Positions 1 to 6,441 of a stretch of DNA of 6,441 nucleotides are shown piece by piece. The translations under genes and the position numbers were made by a program. Source of the DNA: Pseudomonadota bacterium. GTDB taxonomy: Bacteria; Pseudomonadota; Gammaproteobacteria; Burkholderiales; Burkholderiaceae_D. A model generated the notes under the pieces. It was not told the DNA's origin and did not search any database. It saw only the letters and a program-made list of their open reading frames with translations. The stretch spans positions 1 to 6,441 of the forward strand of contig JAFECY010000024.1 of NCBI GenBank assembly GCA_018241865.1, given 5' to 3'. The stretch's first letter is position 1; each line of letters starts with the position of its first letter.

Positions 1-139
1 GGTTCAACCCAAGCAATCTTCAGTCATTTTCTGAAAATGTTGCCGAATTAAATTTGACGGATTTGTTGTGCCCCGCTACGCATCATTGAAAACGAGCTGC
101 CGTATTGACGATTGCATCGCATTCTTAGCTGTCGATACG
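1..139. other. non-coding stretch downstream of the sugar transferase gene
   Basis: This stretch follows the stop of the last gene and holds no open frame I can support on either strand; the best minus-strand frame is only about 24 codons and resembles nothing. It is visibly richer in A and T than the genes (23 G or C in the first 60 bases), as expected for a spacer. No stem followed by a T-run is visible in either direction, so I cannot place a terminator, and transcription may continue into a gene beyond the left edge. The only structure I see is a short AT-rich palindrome at 25-39. Confidence 0.6.
25..39. repeat. short perfect palindrome (7-base arms, 1-base centre)
   Basis: The arms CATTTTC and GAAAATG are perfect reverse complements around a single T. 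As RNA it could form only about a 6-base-pair, mostly A-U stem with a 3-base loop, with no T-run after it. It could equally be a protein-binding half-site pair upstream of a gene outside the window, or chance in AT-rich sequence. I assign no function. Confidence 0.25.
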
Positions 140-699
140 TTAATGCGTAATTCCATCCCTCCGCACAACTTTGATGAAAGTCAGCCAGATGATGCGGATG
201 TCGAACCAAAGTGTTTGCCTTTGCAGGTATTCGACATCCAGTTGAACCTTGTCGGGTATCGGCAGCTCGTCGCGGCCGTTGATTTGCGCCCAGCCGGTCA
301 GTCCGGGCACCAATTGATGCACGCCGCGCTCGGTTCTTAACGCCACCAGATCATCCTGATTGAACAGGGCCGGACGCGGGCCGACGAAACTCATGTCACC
401 CTTGATGATGCTCCACAACTGCGGCAATTCATCCAGACTGGATTTGCGCAGAAAGCTGCCGATCGGGGTCAGATGCGCGTCGGCATCCTGCAACAGATGG
501 GTCGCCACCGCCGGCGTACCGACGCGCATGCTGCGGAATTTGGGCATCCTGAAGATGGCATTGTTCCTGCCGACGCGATCCGACCAGTACAAAGCCGGGC
601 CGGGCGAGGTCAAACGAACCAGCAGCGCCACGATCAACACCGGCAACGCCAGGATCAACCCCGCCACCAGCGCCAGCGCCAAGTCGAACAGACGCTTGC

Positions 700-703
<4 letters not shown>
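140..703 (-). CDS. PglC-type undecaprenyl-phosphate sugar phosphotransferase (initiating phosphoglycosyl transferase)
   Basis: The 187-residue protein has the size of the minimal monotopic phosphoglycosyl transferases (PglC family), which move a sugar-1-phosphate from a UDP-sugar to undecaprenyl phosphate at the cytoplasmic face of the inner membrane and so start a glycan repeat unit. Residues 5-30 form one hydrophobic segment with a proline at 21, fitting the family's re-entrant helix-break-helix. The core motifs follow in order: SPGPALYWSDRVG (33-45), FRMPKFRSMR (51-60), LRKSSLDELPQLW with the catalytic Asp91-Glu92 pair, KGDMSFVGPRP (101-111) and PGLTGWAQINGR (133-144). No large N-terminal multi-helix domain of the WbaP kind is present. 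I chose the GTG at 703 because it forms a GTGA overlap with the preceding stop and gives the typical N-terminus; a TTG at 730 would add nine residues. The substrate is inferred from neighbours as UDP-diNAcBac, but UDP-QuiNAc or UDP-FucNAc are alternatives. Confidence 0.93.
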
Positions 704-2169
<1,466 letters not shown>

Positions 2170-2173
2170 GCTT

Positions 2174-2178
2174 ACCTC
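2174..2178 (-). promoter_or_regulatory. ribosome binding site of the aminotransferase gene, overlapping the upstream stop codon
   Basis: GAGGT sits 4 bases before the GTG at 2169, and its first two bases are the last two of the upstream TGA stop (2177-2179). Ribosomes ending the acetyltransferase therefore stand directly on the next initiation site. This supports GTG at 2169 as the start. Confidence 0.6.
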
Positions 2179-2803
2179 AAATGATTTTTCTGGCCGGGAC
2201 GCCGACTAACCGTACGCCATCCGGCACATCGGCGATGACTACCGCGCCCGCACCGATGGTTACGTCGTCGCCGATGCGAATGCCCGGCAGGATGTTGGCA
2301 CCGGCACCGATCAGTACGCGCTTGCCGACACTGACATTGCCGCCCAAGGTGGCATTCGGGGCAACATGGCAAAACTCGCCGATACGGCAATCATGGTCGA
2401 TCACCGCACCGTGGTTGACGATGCTGCCGCGACCCAGCCATGCCTCCGGCGCGACGATTGCGCGCGCCGCCACGAATACGCCTGCTTCGATGGTGGCAGA
2501 AACTGCAATGACGGCAGCCGGATGAATGATGGTCAGCGGCTGACTGCCCAATGCTTCCAGCTTTTCATGGAACTGCTGTCGGGTGTTAGCACTGCCGATG
2601 GCGACATGAAAATATCCGTGCGCCGCTTCCGGCTGAATCGCCGGCGTCAGCACCGATACTCCCAGCAGCGTGGTGCCGGCAAGTTCTTCCTTGCCATCCG
2701 CAACGTAAATCCGTTCTGAAGCTACGCCGCCGGCAAGCAGTGCATCCAGCACCACTTTGCCATGCCCGCCCGCGCCCACCAGGAAAATTTTTTCAGTATG
2801 CAT
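2177..2803 (-). CDS. NeuD/PglD-type sugar O- or N-acetyltransferase (left-handed beta-helix)
   Basis: The 208-residue protein has the two-part build of the NeuD/PglD family. The N-terminal Rossmann-like domain (1 to about 85) opens with IFLVGAGGHGKVVLDAL, which binds the UDP-sugar. The C-terminal hexapeptide-repeat beta-helix (about 93-195) binds acetyl-CoA. Motif NHGAVIDHDCRIG (130-142) contains His137, which matches the catalytic base of PglD by motif position, and CHVAPNATLGGNVSVG follows. Next to a PglE-type aminotransferase the likely reaction is N-acetylation of the C4 amine of UDP-2-acetamido-4-amino-2,4,6-trideoxyglucose to UDP-diNAcBac. The alternative, a NeuD-like O-acetyltransferase of the nonulosonic acid, is possible because the gene follows neuB- and neuC-like genes. 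I chose ATG 2803, which gives the family's usual N-terminus and overlaps the upstream gene by 11 bases; an open frame to 2854 adds 17 unlikely residues. No clear ribosome binding site precedes it, so it probably depends on coupling. Confidence 0.92.
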   Translation of the reverse strand: MHTEKIFLVGAGGHGKVVLDALLAGGVASERIYVADGKEELAGTTLLGVSVLTPAIQPEAAHGYFHVAIGSANTRQQFHEKLEALGSQPLTIIHPAAVIAVSATIEAGVFVAARAIVAPEAWLGRGSIVNHGAVIDHDCRIGEFCHVAPNATLGGNVSVGKRVLIGAGANILPGIRIGDDVTIGAGAVVIADVPDGVRLVGVPARKII

Positions 2804-3923
2804 TCGCTTTTGCCAGCAAGCTGGAATCAAGCGACAGCTGGCGCAGCAAGGCAAGTATGCGCTCGCCGGCGTGGCCGTCGCCGTATATGTTGTGTCGCTC
2901 CAGGCGTCCTTGTTTCAAGACACGTGAAATCGCCTCGTCGATCGCAAGCTCGTCGGTATCCACGTCGATCACATTGGCATTCCGCTCGCGCAGATTTTGC
3001 CGACTGCCGACATTGATGACTGGCGTACCGAAGGAAGCAGCCTCAATGATACCCGCGCTGGAATTGCCGATCATCAAATCGGCAACCGCCATCCAAGAAA
3101 CAAACCTGTCCCGAGGAAAATGCGTGACCACCCGAACGTCTGGATCGGCTTGACGTGCATCCAGCACTTGCCGCACGCCATCGCTGCCGGCATCGGCATT
3201 GGGTTTCAGCGCGATCACCTGCACGCCTTGCCGTTTGAGCGCATCAAGAATCTGCGCGGCCTGCCGACCGGCTGCAGCGGCTTCCTGTAGCACCGGGTGG
3301 TAAACCATCAATGCCACCGCTTTTTTTTCGTCGAACCCGACATCGCGCAATAGCTCGGCACGGTCGGCAATAACTGCCGCCTCGATGCCATCCAATCCCG
3401 GCGCGCCGCTTACCCAGACATGCGCCGGCAACTCGCCCATGCGGATCAGCCGTTCGCGCGCACCTTCGGTGGCGACGAAATGGAAATGCGACAGCTTCGA
3501 GATTGCATGCCGCACCGGCTCATCGACGGTGCCGGAACGTTCGCCGCCATGAATATGCGCCACCGGAATATTCAGATGAATCGCCGCCAGCGCGCCCGCC
3601 AACATTTCGCCACGATCGCCCAGCAGCAAAACCAGGTCGGGCCGGATGCTTTCCAGTGCATCGACAAAACCGCCCAGCATGATGCCGATATTGCGCGCCA
3701 TGCCGGCGCCGCTCGGCGTAGCCATATCGACTGCGACCCGCGCCGTCACCGGCAAGCCGGCTGCTTCGATTTCGGTCACGGTATTGCCGTACTGTTCCGC
3801 TAGATGCATGCCAGTGACGACGATGCTCAACGCGAAATCCGTATCGCGATGCATCGCCTGCAGCATCGAGCGCATCAAGCCAAAATCAGCGCGGGTGCCA
3901 CTGATGTAGCAAATCTTCCTCAC
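2793..3923 (-). CDS. NeuC/LegG-type hydrolysing UDP-N-acetylhexosamine 2-epimerase
   Basis: The 376-residue protein belongs to the hydrolysing UDP-GlcNAc 2-epimerase family with a GT-B fold, which removes UDP and inverts C2 to give a free manno-configured amino sugar in the cytoplasm. It begins RKICYISGTRADFGLM, the hallmark N-terminus. It then shows LLGDRGEMLAG (100-110), HIHGGERSGTVDEPVRHAISK (123-143), the HP at 209-210, NSSAGIIEAASFGTP (287-301), INVGSRQ (303-309) and YGDGHAGERI (347-356) near the C-terminus. Length is typical. The start is GTG 3923, which forms a GTGA overlap with the stop of the synthase gene; a GTG at 3938 would add five residues and is less typical. With PglE- and PglD-like enzymes next door the substrate is more likely UDP-diNAcBac (LegG activity, giving 2,4-diacetamido-2,4,6-trideoxymannose) than UDP-GlcNAc (NeuC activity, giving ManNAc). 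Sequence alone does not settle this. Confidence 0.93.
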   Translation of the reverse strand: MRKICYISGTRADFGLMRSMLQAMHRDTDFALSIVVTGMHLAEQYGNTVTEIEAAGLPVTARVAVDMATPSGAGMARNIGIMLGGFVDALESIRPDLVLLLGDRGEMLAGALAAIHLNIPVAHIHGGERSGTVDEPVRHAISKLSHFHFVATEGARERLIRMGELPAHVWVSGAPGLDGIEAAVIADRAELLRDVGFDEKKAVALMVYHPVLQEAAAAGRQAAQILDALKRQGVQVIALKPNADAGSDGVRQVLDARQADPDVRVVTHFPRDRFVSWMAVADLMIGNSSAGIIEAASFGTPVINVGSRQNLRERNANVIDVDTDELAIDEAISRVLKQGRLERHNIYGDGHAGERILALLRQLSLDSSLLAKANAY

Positions 3924-4954
3924 TGCAAATCCGTCCACTGCAAGGTGGTGCCGGCGGCGATATCGCGCACCACGGTCTTGCCGATCACGGTGGCAAGGTC
4001 GCGCGGCACAATGCCGGTGCCGGGGCGTAGCAAGGCGACATCCTCGCGCTGCACGGTTGTACCAGTTGGTAAAGCGCGGATCAGCGTGACGCTGCGCCGG
4101 ACAAGGGCACGCACCGGCAATTCGGAAGCGGTCGGCTGCTTCAGTGGCGAGCCCATCGCTTCTTCGACTTCACGAATCTGCCGCACGAATTGCCCGAGTT
4201 GTTCCGGCTCCAGCGACGCCTTGTGATCCGGCCCCGGCAAGTTGCGGTCGAGCGTGAAATGCTTTTCGATTACGCGCGCGCCATTGGCGACGGCAGCGGC
4301 GGCGACCGCTAGGCTGAGCGTGTGGTCGGAATAACCGGCCGGCACGCCGGTTGCGTCGGCAATGGTGTTCATGGCACGCAGATTCACATCGCTGCATGCC
4401 GCCGGATAATTGGACGTGCAATGCAGGATGGTCAGCTTTTCAGCCAGCGGTTCGGTGAAGCCGGCGCGCTGGCGTGCTGCCGCAATGACCGCGACCGCAC
4501 GCTGAATTTCGTCAAGATTCGCCATGCCGGTCGAAACGATCAGCGGCACGCCCTTGGCGGCGAGGAATTCGAGGAAAGGTTCGTTGGTGATTTCACCGGA
4601 CGGCACCTTGATCCGTTTCATGCCGAGTCGCAGCAGAAAATCGGCGGCTTCTTCATCGAAGGGCGTGGACATGAATTCGATGCCGAGTTCCGTGCAGCGG
4701 GCAAACAATTGGCGATGTAGGTCTTCCGATATTTCGAGCGCCTTCAGCATCTCATACTGATCGCCGTCGCCGGTTTCGCGCTTCTGGTATTCGGCTTTCT
4801 CGGTATGCGGCCGCACCAGCTTCTCGGCCGAAAAAGTCTGGAACTTGACGGCATCCGCCCCTTGCGCCGCCGCCGTCTCGACCAGCTTAAGCGCCAGCGC
4901 TGCATCGCCGTTATGGTTGACGCCGGCTTCGGCGATTATAAAAGTCTTCGTCAT
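3920..4954 (-). CDS. NeuB/LegI-type nonulosonic (sialic-type) acid synthase
   Basis: The 344-residue enzyme condenses phosphoenolpyruvate with a free N-acetylated manno-sugar to a nine-carbon acid: ManNAc to sialic acid, or the 2,4-diacetamido-6-deoxy sugar to legionaminic acid. Residues 1 to about 270 are the NeuB TIM barrel, with AEAGVNHNG (8-16), AVKFQTF (35-41), STPFDEEA (96-103), VPSGEITN (117-124), STGMANL (141-147), HCTSNYPA (178-185), YSDHT (208-212) and IEKHFTLDRNLPGPDH (229-244). His211 and His232 have the spacing of the two metal-binding histidines of meningococcal NeuB. Residues about 285-344 form the antifreeze-like SAF domain, with Arg310 in LRPGTG placed like the substrate-contacting arginine of that enzyme. 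The ATG at 4954 lies one base after the upstream stop, with AAGGA 5 bases before it. Given the neighbours I favour LegI; true NeuB is the alternative. PseI is less likely because no pseudaminic acid genes are nearby. Confidence 0.94.
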   Translation of the reverse strand: MTKTFIIAEAGVNHNGDAALALKLVETAAAQGADAVKFQTFSAEKLVRPHTEKAEYQKRETGDGDQYEMLKALEISEDLHRQLFARCTELGIEFMSTPFDEEAADFLLRLGMKRIKVPSGEITNEPFLEFLAAKGVPLIVSTGMANLDEIQRAVAVIAAARQRAGFTEPLAEKLTILHCTSNYPAACSDVNLRAMNTIADATGVPAGYSDHTLSLAVAAAAVANGARVIEKHFTLDRNLPGPDHKASLEPEQLGQFVRQIREVEEAMGSPLKQPTASELPVRALVRRSVTLIRALPTGTTVQREDVALLRPGTGIVPRDLATVIGKTVVRDIAAGTTLQWTDLQ

Positions 4955-4955
4955 G

Positions 4956-5909
4956 TCAATCCTTGCATGGACTTGTTACCGCCGCCGCCAACGCCGCATC
5001 CACGCTGACAACCGGACGCCATTGCAATGTTTCCATCGTATGCCGGATATCGACCTGGAGCGACCCGGTCAATTTTCTCGCCTGCTCCTCTTTTCCGACA
5101 AGCCTGGCCAGTGCGTTCAAGGCCGCCGCCGGTATCGGCAATAGCACAGTGGATTTATTCATGGCCTTGGCAAGCCGACGCACAAATTCGGTGGTCGATA
5201 CATCTTCATTGTCGCTGACCAGGAAAGTCTGTCCCGCGGCGGCGGGATGATCGAGACAGGTGAGTACCAGATCAACCAGGTTATCCAGCGCAACAAAGCT
5301 ACGGCGATTGCGGATCGACCCCAAGGGGAGCGGCAAACGGTGTTGGATCGCTTTTTTCAATTGCCGGAAATTGCCCGGAGCATCAGGACCATACACCAGC
5401 GGCGGCCGCAGGATGACAATCTCCATGGGGGTTTCCGTAGCAAGCTGCCGCAGGCCGGTTTCGGCACCCAACTTGGCGATCGCATATGCCGAGCCAAGCC
5501 GGGGCGGCGTATCGACAGAAAACGGCTGGTCAAAAGTTTCATTGCCATTGACGCCGATGCTGCTCAGAAAAATAAACCGCCGCACGCCGGCTTGTGCCGC
5601 CTGCCTGGCCAGTGCCAGCGTGCCGAATTCGTTGACGCGACGGAATTCCGCCAAGGGATCGCTGGCGACTTCCTTCAAGACATGCGTCCGGGCGGCACAA
5701 TGCACCACGCAGTCAACATCACGTAAAGCTTCGCGCCAATCAGTGTCCGCGTCCATGTCGCCCACCGGCACCGTTTCAACAGCTTCCGGCCAGTTATAAA
5801 CCGGCTTTCGAATGGCCGCCCGCACCAATCGCCCATCCGAAACCAGACGCCGCAAAATGCCGCCGCCAACAAAGCCGGTCGCACCGGTAATAAGAATGCG
5901 CTTCTCCAT
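4956..5909 (-). CDS. NAD-dependent epimerase/dehydratase, WbpV/WbpK-type UDP-4-keto-6-deoxy-HexNAc reductase
   Basis: The 317-residue protein is an extended short-chain dehydrogenase. It has the nucleotide-binding GATGFVGGG (9-17), FLSSIGVNG (114-122) with the catalytic serine, and Tyr142-xxx-Lys146 in AYAIAK. Further motifs, ILRPPLVYGPDAPGNF (166-181), LPLPLGSIRNRRSFVALDNLVDL (192-214) and QTFLVSDNEDVSTTEFVRR (227-245), closely resemble WbpV/WbpK-type reductases of O-antigen loci. Those reduce UDP-4-keto-6-deoxy-GlcNAc to UDP-QuiNAc or UDP-FucNAc in the cytoplasm; from sequence I cannot tell which epimer is made. A UDP-GlcNAc 4-epimerase is a less likely alternative. I chose ATG 5909, which shares its A with the upstream stop (TGATG) and has AGAAGG nine bases ahead. 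The same frame is open to 6206, but those extra 99 residues are out-of-frame polymerase sequence. If correct, the gene competes with the aminotransferase for the same keto intermediate. Confidence 0.88.
   Translation of the reverse strand: MEKRILITGATGFVGGGILRRLVSDGRLVRAAIRKPVYNWPEAVETVPVGDMDADTDWREALRDVDCVVHCAARTHVLKEVASDPLAEFRRVNEFGTLALARQAAQAGVRRFIFLSSIGVNGNETFDQPFSVDTPPRLGSAYAIAKLGAETGLRQLATETPMEIVILRPPLVYGPDAPGNFRQLKKAIQHRLPLPLGSIRNRRSFVALDNLVDLVLTCLDHPAAAGQTFLVSDNEDVSTTEFVRRLAKAMNKSTVLLPIPAAALNALARLVGKEEQARKLTGSLQVDIRHTMETLQWRPVVSVDAALAAAVTSPCKD
4960..4964 (-). promoter_or_regulatory. ribosome binding site of the synthase gene
   Basis: AAGGA lies 5 bases before the ATG at 4954, inside the last codons of the upstream reductase gene. 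With the TGACATG junction it fixes this start and indicates translational coupling. Confidence 0.6.
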
Positions 5910-6441
5910 CAGGCAATGCCTTCTTTCGGCGATGTCGCCGCGCCGACAAAGCGGATGCGCATGCGATGGCTTGAGAACACTGAATATGCCACAAACCAGA
6001 AGAAGATCATCGCCGAATTGGAAAAACCGAAAGGCGGCGACACAAAGCCGATCAAGATGGAGTACAGCCAGAAGATATACAGAATGACCCTGTCGCTGTG
6101 CACATCGCGACAAGCGGTGCGATACGAACGTCCGGCAAACCATCCCCAAAGCATCGTACCAAGAACACTGCCGAACAACCCAAAATCGATGTACAAGCCC
6201 CCCCATGCTCCCGCAAAGAATCCGTAGATGTTCTCATTCAGCAAAGCGGCATAACCACGGCCGAGGAAATCTGCGCTCTCTGGAGAGGTGCGCATGAACG
6301 CTGCCACGAGGTCGATGTGGTATCCACCCAGCAAGGTCGGCACATCATTCATCGCCAGTATTCTTTCAAGGATCGACAACGATTGGGTGAAATAAAATAC
6401 CGTATTCATGACGCTTCGTGTCAAAGAAGGCCAGTTCAAAA
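5909..6441 (-). CDS. C-terminal part of a polytopic membrane protein, probable Wzy-type repeat-unit polymerase (5' end outside the window)
   Basis: About 176 codons remain open to the right edge, so the start and most of the protein are missing. The visible part holds a polar, probably periplasmic stretch (about residues 30-68, with GGYHIDLVAAFMRTSPESADFLGRG), then hydrophobic segments at about 70-102, 117-138 and 141-156, and a short basic cytoplasmic tail. The segment with GGLYIDFGLFGSVLGT followed by two closing helices is the usual end of O-antigen polymerase (Wzy) family proteins, which join repeat units on undecaprenyl diphosphate at the periplasmic face. Wzy proteins are poorly conserved, so this rests on layout and context rather than catalytic residues. 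An O-antigen ligase or another multi-helix export protein is possible. The stop shares one base with the next start (TGATG). Confidence 0.65.
   Translation of the reverse strand, partial: LNWPSLTRSVMNTVFYFTQSLSILERILAMNDVPTLLGGYHIDLVAAFMRTSPESADFLGRGYAALLNENIYGFFAGAWGGLYIDFGLFGSVLGTMLWGWFAGRSYRTACRDVHSDRVILYIFWLYSILIGFVSPPFGFSNSAMIFFWFVAYSVFSSHRMRIRFVGAATSPKEGIA
5919..5924 (-). promoter_or_regulatory. ribosome binding site of the reductase gene
   Basis: AGAAGG lies 9 bases before the ATG at 5909, within the end of the upstream membrane-protein gene. It supports the short start over any start in the open frame that reaches 6206. Confidence 0.55.

Noticed and set aside
54..82. Possible plus-strand promoter: TTGACG, 17-base spacer, TACGCA
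   Set aside because: The -10 box matches the consensus poorly and it would drive transcription head-on into the operon with no gene in that direction.
140..160. Short inverted repeat TACG/CGTA near the sugar transferase stop, considered as a terminator
   Set aside because: Four-base stem, 6-base loop, no T-run in the direction of transcription.
5260..5799. Plus-strand open frame (179 codons) opposite the reductase gene
   Set aside because: Same reason: antisense shadow, low-complexity Ser/Arg-rich translation, no ribosome binding site or family resemblance.
5910..6206. N-terminal extension of the reductase in its own frame
   Set aside because: These 99 codons overlap the membrane-protein gene in another frame, and the nucleotide-binding motif begins right after the ATG at 5909, which has a good ribosome binding site.

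Overview
The window is part of a surface-polysaccharide (O-antigen, capsule or glycan) biosynthesis locus. Every gene I can support lies on the minus strand, so transcription runs from the right edge (6441) to the left. GC content is moderately high in the genes (estimated by eye at a little under 60%). The codon use, protein style and gene set suggest a proteobacterium, perhaps a betaproteobacterium (Burkholderiales-like); I hold the taxon only loosely. I see no RNA genes, insertion sequences, CRISPR arrays or phage genes.

Layout in transcription order: (1) the C-terminal end of a membrane protein that looks like a Wzy-type repeat-unit polymerase, cut by the right edge; (2) a WbpV/WbpK-type NAD-dependent 4-keto-sugar reductase; (3) a NeuB/LegI-type nonulosonic acid synthase; (4) a NeuC/LegG-type hydrolysing UDP-sugar 2-epimerase; (5) a NeuD/PglD-type left-handed beta-helix acetyltransferase; (6) a PglE-type PLP aminotransferase carrying an N-terminal pair of CBS domains; (7) a small PglC-type phosphoglycosyl transferase; then 139 bases with no supported gene. 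The genes are tightly packed: junctions are TGATG, TGACATG, GTGA, an 11-base overlap, a 7-base gap in which the stop codon runs into the ribosome binding site, and GTGA. They are almost certainly co-transcribed and translationally coupled. Four of the genes have a longer open frame upstream of the start I chose.

Pathway reading (inference from families): a C4,C6-dehydratase not in this window would make UDP-4-keto-6-deoxy-GlcNAc. Gene 6 would aminate it and gene 5 acetylate it to UDP-N,N'-diacetylbacillosamine (UDP-diNAcBac). Gene 4 would release and epimerise the sugar to 2,4-diacetamido-2,4,6-trideoxymannose, and gene 3 would condense that with phosphoenolpyruvate to N,N'-diacetyllegionaminic acid, a bacterial sialic acid analogue. 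Gene 2 could draw the same 4-keto intermediate toward UDP-QuiNAc or UDP-FucNAc, and gene 7 could load diNAcBac or a related 6-deoxy-HexNAc phosphate onto undecaprenyl phosphate to start the repeat unit. The dehydratase, the CMP-sugar synthetase, the flippase and the other glycosyltransferases must lie outside the window.

The most unusual item is the CBS-pair fusion to the aminotransferase. The CBS pair resembles the one normally found in front of the nucleotidyltransferase of legionaminic acid loci, so it may be a transplanted regulatory module.
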